From the NCBI RefSeq assembly GCF_905404315.1, contig NC_066292.1, positions 4,712,001 through 4,776,000 of the forward strand: a stretch of 64,000 nt of DNA, read 5' to 3'. The position numbers and the translations under genes are program-made. The stretch's first letter is position 1, and each line of letters opens with the position of its first letter. The notes beneath the pieces are model-generated. The model was not told the DNA's origin, searched no databases, and was given only the letters and a program-made list of their open reading frames with translations. Shown piece after piece: positions 35,079 through 47,048 of the stretch. This stretch comes from Leptidea sinapis. Its lineage: Eukaryota > Arthropoda > Insecta > Lepidoptera > Pieridae.

Positions 35079-35345
35079 TTGAATTAGGCGTTACTTTGCG
35101 GAAAACCATAATTGTACAAATGATTTAAGTTTTCTTTAGTGTTAATTCCGCCAATATTTGTTTTTTAAAACAATTCGACACGTGTTTCGCCTCTACACGA
35201 GGCATACTCAGGACGTGTTGTCTCGCCAAAATCTGGCACGAGACTGACCTGTAGAGGCGAAACACGTGGCGAATTGTTTTAAAAAACAAATATTGGCGGA
35301 ATTAACACTAAAGAAAACTTAAATCATTTGTATACTTATTATAAG
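35079..35345 (+). mobile_element. foldback MITE (ATTCGACACGTGTTTCGCC family), full copy
   Basis: Two long inverted arms: left runs from AAATGATTTAAGTTTTCTTT through AATTCGACACGTGTTTCGCC, right from AGGCGAAACACGTGGCGAAT back to GAAAACTTAAATCATTTG. The ~70-bp centre carries GGACGTGTTGTCTCGCCAAA. No coding capacity. Confidence 0.7.
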
Positions 35346-35439
35346 GTTACACGGCCCAGTGTATGATCTCGGCAGAGCTCAAACTTATAAATGTTTGTAA
35401 TATGCGGGGGTGATCACTTACTACAGCATGATAACTGGG

Positions 35440-35625
35440 GGGCATTAACTTTCTCAACAGCATAATGGGAGTCATCATCTTTTCTGCCGGAAGACGTCCA
35501 CTGCTGGACAAAGGGCTCAAAGATCGCCATGACGATCGGTCTTGCGCTGCCCTCATCCAACCTATTCCGGCGATCTTGACCAGAGATCGTTGGTCCATCT
35601 TGTGGGGGGCCTACCAACAACCGTC
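35440..35625 (-). pseudogene. RTE-type LINE C-terminus
   Basis: Minus strand reads VKIAGIGWMRAAQDRSSWRS then L..PFVQQWTSSGR: the conserved RTE C-terminal segment. Preceded (towards 35625) by the WTD-like part. Upstream coding is lost. Confidence 0.6.
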
Positions 35626-36741
35626 GTCCGGTTATACCTGCTACATAATTGGAGCACCTACCTACTTTTAATTACTGCTCGCCGGCAGGATTGAGGGATT
35701 TAAAAATTTTTGTGTTTATTGCACATGTTTTCTTAAAACTATTTTGATCATCTTATTCACTGACTCGTTTCTCGGTGAGACCATCGTTCTCGAACAGAGT
35801 CAATTGATAATTTTTTTTGTAAGATTTTCGGTGTCGGGATAGATTAAGTCTACAACAATTTCTACTCTGTGAATAGTTTGAGCCAATCAACTATCCAAAA
35901 GTACTTGGGGCTATTTGCAATAAGAGATTATCTATTAGTAGATACTTAATGTGCTAGAAATTGTAAATTGATGAAATGGGTTGGTGATCGGCTGCTATAG
36001 GATGATACGGCCCAGTTTATGAACCGACCGGGGCTTGGAAAATGATGAGTGATCACCTCACTCTAGGATCACATAGACACATGAACGCCGCGCTCGACCT
36101 ATCCTGGATGACGTAGACGGATGAAATTCAATCTAAGAGGAATTACAATATTTAGTCGTCTTTGGTCATGTGACTGATAAATAGTCTTTTAGTACTTGAT
36201 GGCTTTACCTAATATTTCAAGATCCCACCGCTCGTTTCTTCACAAATGTGTTTTTTTGATTAAATTTATTTTAAATGAAAGTTTAGGGAGTATGCAATGT
36301 ATTTGCGATGGGATGTCTATAGTTAGCGGTATAGAGGTGGAATATCTTAGCCTATAACATAACCTTGACATAGCATCGATCATTCAAACCCGTTTAATTA
36401 TTGCGATTTATTTACATAATATAATACAGGATCCAATACGATTCTAGAATGATTTAAATACACGCGTCAAATACGCGTTATTTAACTGGTTTATCAGATT
36501 TAATTGCCTCGGTTTTCCAAATACCCACATGTATATTATTATTATCATAACACAAATTATATATTCTGGGTAACTTATATAATTAGTGGTTCGCTTTGTT
36601 TGTATGGGAAGCGGAAAACCTTAATAAATATCAAATGATTTATGTCGTAGTTACGATACTAATAAGTTTAAAATTAAAATAATGTTAATTAATAGATTAT
36701 GGCGTTTAAGTACCGACATTATGATTCTCACAGTCTTTTTT

Positions 36742-36828
36742 ATGACAATAAGGGACGAGACGAGAAGGACGTTCAGCTGATGTTAATTGATTCCTACGCC
36801 CTGCCCATTACAATGCAGTGCCGCTAGG
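36742..36828 (-). mobile_element. family A element, 87-bp end fragment
   Basis: ATAAGGGACGAGACGAGAAG, CGTTCAGCTGATGTTAATTG and CATTACAATGCAGTGCCGCT, the 3' end of family A. Confidence 0.55.
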
Positions 36829-37193
36829 AAAGTCGCTCATGTGCCTATATTACATGGCGATATATCATGAATATTTATTTACCTAGCATACTACTACACT
36901 ACGCTGGTATCTCTATCAAATTATTATAGAACCTGGTGTCTCCCATACATTGCCTAGTTTCCTTACGTGTGAGTCGTCCAATAGCAATGTTCCAAGTTTC
37001 GAAAATAGAACCGCAGTCCTGTGACGGAGTGACTGAGTGACATTATGTCCCGGCATTACGAACGTGCTAAAATCTAGAAGCTGACACTGTCTAACGGCCG
37101 TTTTCGATAACGTATCTCTAGTTACGGATACATTGCTGTCACCGTTTCATGACAAGATCTTATCTATCCATAGTTATGTCCAATATAGTTATA

Positions 37194-37413
37194 CGGCCGT
37201 TTTCAATAACCTATCTATCCTTAGTTTAACTTACGGATGCATTGGTGTAACCGTTTAATGACAAGATCTTATCTATCCATACTTATGTCCAATATAGTTA
37301 TAGTCCAATGCTTTATGTCGATAGGTTATTTAAATGTAAGTAAGCGTCAAAGGATAGATTTGTCTACCTCTAGTAAGTTAAACTAAGGATAGATAGGTTA
37401 TTGAAAACGACTG
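37194..37413. mobile_element. TA-flanked MITE (CGGCCGTTTTCAATAACC), 220 bp, with an adjacent partial copy
   Basis: Left arm CGGCCGTTTTCAATAACCTA..CTTAGTTTAACTTAC; right arm GTAAGTTAAACTAAGGATAG..AATGAAAACGACTG-like to 37413. TA on both sides. Immediately left, 37095-37192 is a diverged direct repeat of the left half (CGGCCGTTTTCGATAACGTA, GACAAGATCTTATCTATCCA). Confidence 0.62.
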
Positions 37414-38027
37414 TATATCTATAATATTGTCAACACAGATTATATCTAAAGCAACATTTTTATATGCCTGTAAAGTTTGTAATTTACATAGATGATCTAA
37501 CAATATTTAAAATTGTGCACAGGTAATCAGGGCATAACATCATATATAATTTTGAAATGTTTATTTACTAAATTAATTGAGGAAAACACTTTATAATGTA
37601 GTAGTTACAGTGGATTCCTTATCATGTAACAAAAATAGTTGAGCTCAATATTTAAATGTGATGATGCGATGAGATTTAAAAAAAAAACAATCGAGAACAA
37701 TGTAAGAAAATATGGAATTAGTGTTTTGATGACTTTCCACAAACTAAAACTTTTACGTTTAAAACTACAACCAACTAAGTATAGCTTCACATATTTGGTT
37801 CGAGAATATTAAATAAATAAAATAATAAATTTCGTTTATTTCAAAGATTACATATAGGTACATTTTTAGTGGTTGAGACTTCCCAGTAAGTTGTCTTAGG
37901 CCACTTGTAATCTCGCAACTTCCTTAGCAGATACATTTTATTTAGTAAACAATATAGAAATAACAGAAATGAATAAAAACCAAATTTTACAATTATCGGA
38001 CAGTGAAAACAAGTCTGAAAACAGTGT

Positions 38028-38080
38028 GTATGTGTGTGTGTGTGTATGTGTGTGTGTCCGTATGTGTGTGTGTCCGTGTG
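38028..38080. repeat. (TG)n microsatellite
   Basis: Imperfect TG repeats with TATG and TCCG interruptions between about 38028 and 38080. The ORFs reading through it on both strands (Val-Cys or His-Thr runs) are artefacts. Confidence 0.85.
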
Positions 38081-38439
38081 GGTTTGAGTTTGGACCTTTA
38101 AATGGGTCCATCTATGAATGCGTGTGCTTGTCATGTCAGCCTGATAAGAAGATTTTCCACTTCATCATAAGCAAGACAAGTTAGCCAATATTATAGTATT
38201 TTACGCATCAGTTGAATTAAGAGGTTCAAAAAACACGAGTGGTAGTCGCAATTAATGACGATAGTCTAATGACTTAAAAATGAAAAAAGTACGTATGTCA
38301 TGTAGTATGTACTTCGTATTACGTAATATTTCTATGTACCTACCAAAAAATGTTATTTTGGTATATGTACCGTATATTTATTCAAATACATGTAGTATAA
38401 AACGGTTATTTCAACATTACAAACAGACACTCCAATTTT

Positions 38440-38710
38440 ATTTATATGTATAGCTTACGTGTCACGTTGTTTGTCCGCGATTACTTCGTGGAGTGCAGTT
38501 TAGTCCAATTTGAGAGATAGGATAGTTTTTATTTCGATTTGGTACCCATAATTAATTTTATTTCCCATATTTGTTTTGTATGGACATATGTCTATGAGAG
38601 AATTTATTGACGCACGGTTTGACAGTTTTGCTGTGAAACAATTTCATTATAACAACAAGGAGCATATGTTACGAAAAAATTCTTGATGTTATGAAAAATT
38701 ATTGACAAAT
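38440..38710 (-). repeat. ACTAGCTGACCC repeat, subtype C, reverse copy
   Basis: ATTTATATGTATAGCTTACGT, GTGCAGTTTAGTCCAATTTG and GACGCACGGTTTGACAGTTT; the 5' terminus is missing. Confidence 0.55.
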
Positions 38711-39045
38711 AAATACAAATAAAGCTAAAATTTGGCTACGGAACCCTCAAAAGGAGCTCCATAGCAACACTTATGTATAAAATCTCACCTTGATCTGTGA
38801 AGTCAATCATGATAATTAATATAATCACATTACGCACATAATACCTTCACGTCAACTTCCTTATTACCGTATCGCCTCACTTGCGGGAAATGGAGACCGC
38901 TGTGATCTAAATAGCTGTTCTAAGAAGTGTTTGTTAGGTGACGGCTAGTTGGAAGTTCCTCCATTGTTCGTCGCGACTCTTATTCATTGGCAGCCTGTAT
39001 TGGAACAATATGTCATTGAAGCTGATGTTACCTATTATTATTAGT

Positions 39046-39283
39046 ATATTTTTTTTATGCTAATACGGAACGAGACGAGCAGGACGTCCAACTGATAGTA
39101 TTTGTACACCCTGCCCTTTACAATGCAGTGCCTATCAGGATTCTTGAAAAACCCAAAAACTCTGAGCGGCACTACAATTACGCTCGTCACCCTGAGACAT
39201 AAGATGTTAAGTCTCATTTGCCCTGTAATTATACTAGCTACGGCGCCCTTCAGACGGAAACACAGAGTTGTAATAAAGCAGGC
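39046..39283 (-). mobile_element. family A element, reverse copy
   Basis: GAACGAGACGAGCAGGACGT, TACAATGCAGTGCC..TCAGG, TTCTTGAAAAACCCAAAAAC and AGACATAAGATGTTAAGTCT through to the CAGACGGAAACACAG part. Confidence 0.6.
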
Positions 39284-39451
39284 ATATACAGGTGTCCCAA
39301 AGTTATGGGACATGAAGGGAAAGTACCTTAAATATCGAAGATAGGCTATTTTACTGAAAGAAGACTTTATGTTATTTTTAAAAGTTAATATTTCTGCATT
39401 CAAAGATTTTCTAAAAATTATTTGCCTCGTCTGGTAATCGAACCGACTTAA

Positions 39452-39960
39452 ATTAAAAAAAAAACACCCTTTTATGATGCCAATCGAAAGAATGGCCAAA
39501 AACTAATAACTCTTCTTAAGTAACATAGTATTTTAAAAGAAATTAGTCAATTAAGTGGGTATTTTTTTGTAAATTAATTAATTAAATGCTCAAAATGTGA
39601 TCTCTCTTGTCTTACGCAAATCGCCAATCTTTTAATGAGTCCGCTGCCTGTTGACTTTTTTATCATTTTATGGTGAATACTCGATATGCTATGGCACAAT
39701 TCTGTTTGTAAGTCGCTCACGTTCTCGTATCGCTTTTTGTATAGCATATCTTTCACATATCCCCAAAAGAAGAAATCTAATGGTGTAAGGTCTGGGGATC
39801 TGGCCGGCCATCTAATCGGTTCATTCGTACCAATCAAAGTAGGAAAACATTCATTTTACGTTGTTCCTTTCTTTTAAAATACTATGTTACTTAAGAAGAG
39901 TTATTAGTTATTGGCCATTCTTTCGATTGGCATCATAAAAGTAGGGGTGTTTTTTTTACG
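39452..39960 (-). pseudogene. Tc3/mariner-like transposase remnant between long inverted arms
   Basis: The minus-strand frame (39837-39574) reads RWPARSPDLTPLDFFFWGYV then KDMLYKKRYENVSDLQTELC: the WPARSPDLTPLDFFLWGY motif around the last catalytic residues of Tc1/mariner-superfamily DDE transposases. The two sides are 73-bp inverted arms (39470-39542 and 39868-39940) containing GAAAGAATGGCCAA and ACTATGTTACTTAAGAAGAG, which extend further with mismatches. The N-terminal transposase half is absent. A GGTGTCCCAAAGTTATGGGA stretch at 39292 resembles termini of such elements. Confidence 0.65.
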
Positions 39961-40109
39961 GGTTCAGGAAAAGATACTTATAAACGTTAAAAAAGTTATA
40001 TTATGATTTAAAAGTTTTTCTCCATATGTTAGAGCCCCTTAACGAAATGATAAAGCTTCATGACGTTTACAAAGTGTTGTTGCAACAGGTATGATATATT
40101 ATTGTCACT

Positions 40110-40335
40110 TCCTATAATAGTGTATTACGCGCCTAGGGAGAAAAGTAGGTCATACTCACCCGCGGAATAGTGGCAATGTCCTACCTATCTCACGTGGTGC
40201 GTATACGATTTTTTTCCCACCTGGATGAAAAGCTCGCTTTTAGTTCCTGGTACGAGGGACAAAAGTCTTCTTGCCGGCAGAGAATCGGCCAATTTTGTCC
40301 CTCGTAGCAGGGACTAAAATCGAGCTTCATGGAGG
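40110..40335 (-). mobile_element. MITE with internal hairpin, copy 2
   Basis: Reverse-oriented copy of the element at 76-275: the CCTAGG end comes first (near 40131), then ACCTATCTCACGTGGTGCGT, then the GGTACGAGGGACAAAAGT hairpin. Confidence 0.6.
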
Positions 40336-40814
40336 TGCAAAAAAATATTTCCATTATGACATGCACAGAACGATAAATTCATTTTTTTTATTCATTGACA
40401 TTGACTCTGGCATTGCGTAGAGATATCACGTCAACATCACGAAAACTGAGACAGTTACTCCGCATCATATGATGTCTAGAACTTCACAGCGGCAACAAAA
40501 AAAATTTGCCTCGCACAGTCGCACGTCCACTTTGTGGAATCATCTACCGCATCTACTGCAGCTGTATACCCGAGTTAGTTCCGAACCGATACGATTAAAG
40601 GATCTTCTAGCTTAGAACATTCTTCCACCAAAAACCTGGTACCGCACCTCTTGACCTCAAATCCTTGAGATCAAAATATTGGAAAAGGAATGCAAGCATA
40701 TTATGGTGATTATACACATAAAAGTTCTTAAATAAAGACGACAGTAATAATAATAGTAAAGCCTTTTATTCAACTTAAAAGAATACAATTTTTTATATCT
40801 AACTTATATAAAAT

Positions 40815-40955
40815 CGAGGTAGTCTTCAGCTGATTGCCATTTGGCATAGGCCTACTCCAATATTTTCCACTTCTTTTTGTCTTTGGCAACCCGGCTCCAA
40901 GTCACTTGCGAATTTGGCCAGGTCGTCCTCCCATCTTTGGCGCGGGGTTTCTTAT
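40815..40955 (-). pseudogene. RTE-type LINE C-terminal scrap
   Basis: Minus strand reads KPRQRWEDDLAKFAS-like sequence and then, after a frame break, WSRVAKDKKKWKILE.AYAKW, a conserved RTE C-terminal motif. Confidence 0.5.
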
Positions 40956-41096
40956 GTCATAAGAAAGACGACAATAACATTGTAGAATTTTTTCGATATT
41001 GTATTTAATAAGATAGAATCAATCAAGCACAAAGATAACATATCGGGCAATGTTTAATTATAGCGAGCGAATTTGAACTGCAATGTATGACCCTAA

Positions 41097-41718
41097 GGCT
41101 AGGGTTACTATGGATGCGAGTTCTGACGAAAATTTGTTCTGACGAGTACGTCCGAACTCCTCGTCAGAACAAGGCGTTTACACTGTACACGTTTTCTGTT
41201 ATTCTGATAGGCAGTTCGTTTCTGCCGTCCAGCGAAGATGGACGAATTTGATTTTCTTGAAAGTCCATTATTTAAATTATTATTGTTAAATGGTGGAAAG
41301 ACAGAGCATGTCAAAGAGTTATTTTCTATAAGAGACGACAAAGGAGAGTTCCAAATGTAGAGTGTTGAGTTCTGTAGCAACTTTCTCCCACTTTTGCCGA
41401 GAAATATATTATCTGTTGTGATAATTTTTGTCTCTCATATCCCACAAACACCTGTTCTCGTACACGAGACTGATCGATTTATCGCTATCCATGGTGGAAA
41501 CCAAATCACTCGAAATTCGCAGACGCAGGTCGTGCGACAAAATCAGACTCGTTTGAACGCTCGAGTGGTTCTGACGACGTCGTGCATGTTCTGACGCGTT
41601 CGTCGTTGCCAGTGTAAACACTGTCATTGGATACCAGGCGTTTGTTTCTTCTGACGAATCCGTCAGAAATCGTCAGAACAAATTTTCGTCAGAACTCGCA
41701 TCCATAGTAACCCTAGCC
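41097..41718 (+). mobile_element. PIF/Harbinger-type MITE, 622 bp, TAA duplication
   Basis: Terminal inverted repeats of about 45 bp: GGCTAGGGTTACTATGGATG at 41097 and CATCCATAGTAACCCTAGCC ending at 41718. TAA lies directly outside both ends (41094-41096, 41719-41721), the 3-bp target typical of PIF/Harbinger. Inside, 41240-41358 has a short frame MDEFDFLESPLFKLLLLNGG.., stopping after about 40 residues, possibly the start of an element protein. ORFs on both strands from 41108 to 41627 fall within the element. Confidence 0.75.
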
Positions 41719-42099
41719 TAAGTCACCTTGTAGAGGATATACTTATCCTGTGTCGGGTGATATCGGATGATGTGTTGAGTCATTGCTGTAAGTGCTTATT
41801 AAGTAATATTATATTATGATAGCTTGCCTATTTGTCATAATTATAACTAGTATGTCGTTATTATTACACTATAATGAACTTATGAAGTTTCTTGGTTAAA
41901 CAAAACAGGGGTTACACATAATTTGTTAAACTCATAATAGCTCATAATTGCTTGAATATGCAACATAAAAGTTACGTCATTTTTATGGATTTGTGAGAAA
42001 AGATGGACAACAAAATTTACTTACTAATAACGGACTTGAAAATACTGTCAAATAAAATGTTTATACGAAGACTCTTCAAATGGCTGGTTGAATATATTT

Positions 42100-42340
42100 T
42101 TATACGCTTTATATAAGCTTCACCTGTATGTTTGTAACCGACTTCTTTGGGCGCGATTTTGACCCACTTTAAACGGCTAGATTTCGTTCAAACTTTGTAG
42201 GGTTATCGAGGACAGATGACATTACACTAATTTGACTAAAAAATGAAAAATAAATAATAGTTAAAAAAAACTAAAAACCACGCTTTATATAAAATACAAC
42301 TAAAAAATAGAAACCCATTGAATACGTACAGAACTCTATA
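42100..42340 (+). repeat. dispersed repeat H (GTAACCGACTTCTTTGGGCG), copy 1
   Basis: TATACGCTTTATATAAGCTT, TGTTTGTAACCGACTTCTTT, GGCTAGATTTCGTTCAAACT and CACGCTTTATATAAAAT; nearly identical to 61425-61640. Confidence 0.6.
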
Positions 42341-43389
42341 TCACTTGGAATATAAATCAAGAAAATCAAGAACACAATTGAGACAGACCAACTAGACAGA
42401 AGAATTAACATGACCTGGAAAAATATTGGAGTTAAAAAAGTCTAAACTTTCAATAATATTAATATTTAAATAAGTGTTAAGGTTTTGCATGCTTTTATTT
42501 TAAGCTGGATAAAGGACATATTTAAGATCTGGACCATACCCTATTCCAAAGAAAAATAAATAATTTCACTTCATTTCAACGTGCAGTTCAGATCATCTAC
42601 GACTACATGCAAGCAATTGATTTTGGATATATTATTGACCGAACATAACTGAATATCGGGTGCGTAATGTTGACGGTTTTTCTTTTTTCGAATATTTATC
42701 AAAATAGGACATTTCCTCGGAGTGATAAACGGTGAGGAAATAGGAAATGTCCTCGCATCATCATAGGATTACAAAAGTCGCTTGAATTTTAATAATTGAT
42801 TTATTCTATTGCAGTTTTGAACTTCGGCGGACGCTGATAGTATGGAACAGCGCATTGGCAGCTTTCAGCATCATGGGGGCGTGTCGAACGCTACCGGAGT
42901 TCGTCCATGTGCTACGAAATTATGGACTGTATCACTCCATCTGTGTGCCAAGGTATTTAAAGCTCCAAAATTCCTAATAAATGTCGAACCACACGCGCGA
43001 ACGTGCATGGGGTGGAGTTATCATAATAACGCCAATGTCCTAATCCCCATTAAAAAACAATAATACAGTTAGCATTCTCCGCTGAAATATGTTCCCTTGG
43101 TATAAGGACTTTTTCATCGCACTCCTACGTAAGTCTATTCTTGTGTCAGTTACTGTCACCACCACGATTTCGCAAAAAACTGGTGAACTTTAAAAAAATA
43201 CATTTAAAAATAACACAATAGATATTTAATTTAATACACCTCTTCTGCAAAGTTTGCATACATTAAATATTAAAAAAGTACTATTCTTTATATGTACTAT
43301 ATACCAATTGATAGGTGTTACGTCGGTGCCAACGTTAGTTATTAACTTTGAATGATAGCTAATTTAAGACCCACTTATCAGAACAAAAG

Positions 43390-43680
43390 TTTATAATAAT
43401 ATATAATCAACCTGAATGAAAAAGCTAAAAAAGCTAAACTCCTTAAAAAGCCGTACACACACTAAAATAACATAGTCCACGAACAGAAAAATTTTCATAA
43501 AATGAAAACTACTGGGCCAAACAATTTAAAAATTTATGGGAACAAATGACAACTATTTCGCATCAAACTAAAGAAGATTCACGTAAGTGGGATCATAAAT
43601 CTAAGCGAAATCTACATACATAAAAAAATATACCAATCGAATTGAGAACCTCCTCCTTTTTTTAAGTCGGTTAAAAATAA
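43390..43680 (-). repeat. dispersed repeat E (AACCGACTT..GGAGGAGGTT), reverse copy
   Basis: Ends GAACCTCCTCCTTTTTTTAAGTCGGTT and contains AAAACTACTGGGCCAAAC; reverse of 57697-58000. Confidence 0.5.
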
Positions 43681-44386
43681 AACTTTAATATTCAATTTCT
43701 CATATGCACTTACATATTATATACTTACACCATCTACGTTACTAGCTAACTAAACTACAAACATGTCTTCACTGTGAAAGTTGGTTTTAAAAAAAACTTG
43801 GGGAGTGCGAAGAAAGGACCACTTTTGTAATTTCCCGATGCGGAAAATGGACCCTTTGCTGTATTTGGCAATTTCCGTGTAAATAAAATTCTTGTTTGCA
43901 ATGTTAATTGATGTGTGCCCTTGTAAGAATTTTTCTCAACAAAATATTGCATAAGAAGACTGTAGGCGCGTTCTTATCTCATCGAATGGGCACTTTCACT
44001 TTTTCATAACAACTACGGACGATTTCTTAATTGTAATTACCTTTTTTTTCCCTATACTAATAACTCACTAGAGTTTGTTACTGCGGGTATTTGCTTTCAG
44101 AGCAATATAATTCTCACAGAAGTTTTATTGAACAGGTTCACATAAGTATGTACTTCATCTCTTAACCTTTTAAAATGTTCCCGAGAATTTTCCGCAATGC
44201 ACTTAACACTGTAGTTCTTGAAAAACAACAGAACTGCTTTGGTTTCAGTAAACAATAGATTCGTAAGTACCTACAACCGTATTCTTTTTTTAAATCTAAA
44301 AGAAATTGAGAGCCCGGATAATACTCGTAACAAAAGGAGAATGAGGAATTAACGTTTCCTTCTTTTTGTTTCGTTTGTATTTTTTT

Positions 44387-44690
44387 TTTTTATGAAAATA
44401 AGGGACGAGACGAGCGAGGCGTTCAGCTGATGGTAATTGATACATGATGCCCATTACAATGCAATGCAGCTCGGTATTATCGGAAAACCCTAAAATTCTG
44501 AGCGGCACTACAATTGCGCTCATCAAATTGAGACATAAGATGTTAAGTCTCAATTGCCCAGTAATTTCACTAGCTACGGCGCCCTTTAGACCAAAACACA
44601 GTAATGTTTACACATTACTGCTTCACGGCAGAAATAGGCGCCGTTGTGGTACCCATAATCTAGCCGGCATCCTGTGCAATGGAGCCTCCC
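44387..44690 (-). mobile_element. family A element, full reverse copy
   Basis: ATGAAAATAAGGGACGAGAC, CATTACAATGCAATGCAGCT, AGACATAAGATGTTAAGTCT, CACATTACTGCTTCACGGCA and GCCGGCATCCTGTGCAATGG. Complete length about 304 bp. Confidence 0.65.
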
Positions 44691-45087
44691 ACTGGTATTT
44701 TGTCTATTATTTCTTTTGTATGTGAATCAATTTTTTTTTATATGCATGATTCGAGTTATGTATAAGTGAAGAAACGCCGTCATGGCTCTAATTAAACATC
44801 ACGTAGATATTCCAACCTCGTATTTCCTACCTGTCGACTCATAGCGAAAGTATATTTCTAACCGTCCGAGTGTGACATAACTCTCGCCATAAACGCTTTG
44901 TAAGACGCCTACTCCACCATCTTGCGATATTATCGTCTCTCACATAGGGCGTGCCTCCACACGGTGATATTTATCACGGCCATACGAGTCGCTGGATGGA
45001 AGCACACATCAACGTCATGTCCTCCACATGCGTCTTCCTTGCAGAACGTGACGTGACAGGAGATTTCAAAGCGTATATCGTCGACAC

Positions 45088-45905
45088 GGACGAGTAAAAA
45101 AAGAAGGACTCCGCGCCGTGATATTAGCAAGTGAAGCACCGTTATAATAGTGTGTGTGGGGTTACGGGGGATACTAGTTACACAATTTTTCTGCCTTAAA
45201 TAATCATATATGGCTACAAATACTTATATAGTATCGTTTTTACACTTTTTCACAACGCACGACGGAATTTTTAAAATATTTTATTGAAACCCAAACTGAT
45301 CTGTCACAGACGATGACAATTCTCATAATGGCCGCCTATCGACCTGTAGTAGTGTAAATGTGGCTGGATGGTCTTGTTACCGGGAGCTCTGCTTGATGTT
45401 TTTCTTATTATTATTATTTTTTTTTAACATTTTATTTTATGAAATGCTCACATAATGCCCCTATTTATTTAAGGTATGTGTGGATTGATGCATCTACTAT
45501 ACTCAATAACTCTTGTGTTTATAAGTATTAATTTCCTTTTTTTTTTTCTTTTTTGACTTACTCGTGTAAGCCTTTAAGTTTTTGACATTTGAGTATTTTT
45601 GTTGGGTCACTTTGCATAAATATTGTAATTGAAATGATTTGTAAAACAATTAAAATGTAAATCTTGACTTAAAAGAGTGGCAATGAGTTTCTTGCTACTT
45701 CTTCTCATTAGCTCAACCCTTTACGAAGTAGCGGTAAATTCAATAAGAAACAATATTTTTATTTTTTTTTGACATTCATAAGTGTAATTTCCGTGACCTA
45801 CATAAATAAAGTATTTTTGAATTTGTGTGCGTGGGGTAATGTATTTACAGGTTAGTCAGTGATGTAAGGTGACACGGAGTCCTTATTTTTTTACTAGTCC
45901 GTGAT
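45088..45905 (-). mobile_element. ACGGACTAGT MITE, reverse copy split by a LINE tail
   Basis: Left end ACACGGACGAGTAAAAAAAG with GGACTCCGCGCCGTGATATT; right end GACACGGAGTCCTTATTTTT..ACTAGTCCGTG to 45904. The interior from 45100 to about 45358 and 45825-45905 is collinear with the intact copy at 12765; the 45365-45825 segment is foreign. Confidence 0.65.
45365..45828 (+). mobile_element. LINE-like 3' region inserted in the ACGGACTAGT MITE
   Basis: AATGCTCACATAATGCCCCT, GTTGGGTCACTTTGCATAAA, GAAATGATTTGTAAAACAAT, GAGTTTCTTGCTACTTCTTC and CATAAATAAAGTATTTTTGA; collinear with the split copy at 8790-10462. Confidence 0.58.
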
Positions 45906-46791
45906 CGTCGATACGCTGACGGAATAATCGTCGCCTTCTCAGGCGTGTGTCACACTTCTCACTTCAGATACGAAAAATTACCTATGAGTGAGCGGGATCC
46001 TCGAGAACGAGGTAGACACTACTAGACATGAAATGATTCACAGCCGAGCCTATGCAGTCCTGAGTCATAGCTACATATTTTCCTCTTTTTTCTTTATTTG
46101 ATCGCGGAATAGAAGTCTTCACAAACATGGAGACGCATAAATAAAATAGACAAACAAACCAAACGTAAATATTATACCGAGGTAACTTATTAGGCAAATA
46201 AAGTAGGCAATGAATCGCGAAGAAATAATATATTCGAATTGGCGAAGTTGTTATTGTTTCTATGGAAGGTTTCTGTTCTTTGTTTCCATCTCGTGATCCT
46301 ACTAGACTTCGAGTACCTCACGTTAGAACCACCTTGTACCAAAAGATATGTGCAAAAATATATAATAAATTAAATAAATAAGAGAGGAGACAGTGTTAAA
46401 TAGATTTAAATTTAAGTTATAAATTATTAAAAAATATTGTTCTTACTCAATACACGAATATTATCAAACGAAAAGATAACTGGCACCAATCCTATTCTTA
46501 ATAATATAATTTTTAGTGATTATTTTTACTACATTATCTTTTAACATTTTACTAATTATTTTAATTGTATATTGTAGCGTCTTTGAACTTGAATGTACAA
46601 ATAATTATTGATTTATGTTAGTCTATAATAATTATTATAAAACGTGACCACTGGAATATTTGCATGTCTGTCCAAGACCAAACATGCGCCTAGTCTTTAA
46701 ATAATAACAACTTCAGCTGTAAATGTTTCTAGCAAATAAAGCATTTTGAAGTATCTAAGCAGGCAATTTGGTTTCTTCATCAAAGAATTTA

Positions 46792-47048
46792 CAGTGCTCC
46801 CAAATTAATAATAAGGAATTATATAGAGCTCCTATACACACCCCTCTTCTCATTATTATTGTAATATAATTCTACTAAATTATGCAACTTATGAGACTAC
46901 AAATTATGAGACGATATCTATATAGAGTGGTAAAATGCATTAGCATTTTACCACTCTATATAGATATCGTCTCCCTACAGTCGGGAAATACAACCGTTGC
47001 CGAAAAGTGGCGAAGATTTGTATGCGCATTATTAATTTGGGAGCACGG
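46792..47048. mobile_element. TA-flanked MITE (CAGTGCTCCCAAATTAATAA), 257 bp, with perfect hairpin
   Basis: Ends CAGTGCTCCCAAATTAATAA and its counterpart TTATTAATTTGGGAGCACGG, with TA on both sides (46790-46791, 47049-47050): a Tc1/mariner-type MITE. The core holds a perfect 31-bp inverted repeat at 46908-46938 and 46943-46973. Confidence 0.72.

Noticed and set aside
37841..38184. ORFs with His-Thr or Val-Cys runs
   Set aside because: They translate a TG/CA microsatellite.
41108..41627. Three overlapping ORFs as a gene
   Set aside because: They lie wholly inside the Harbinger-type MITE and reflect its inverted ends.
42842..43063. 73-codon ORF as a host exon
   Set aside because: No recognisable similarity, and composition is like the surrounding non-coding DNA.
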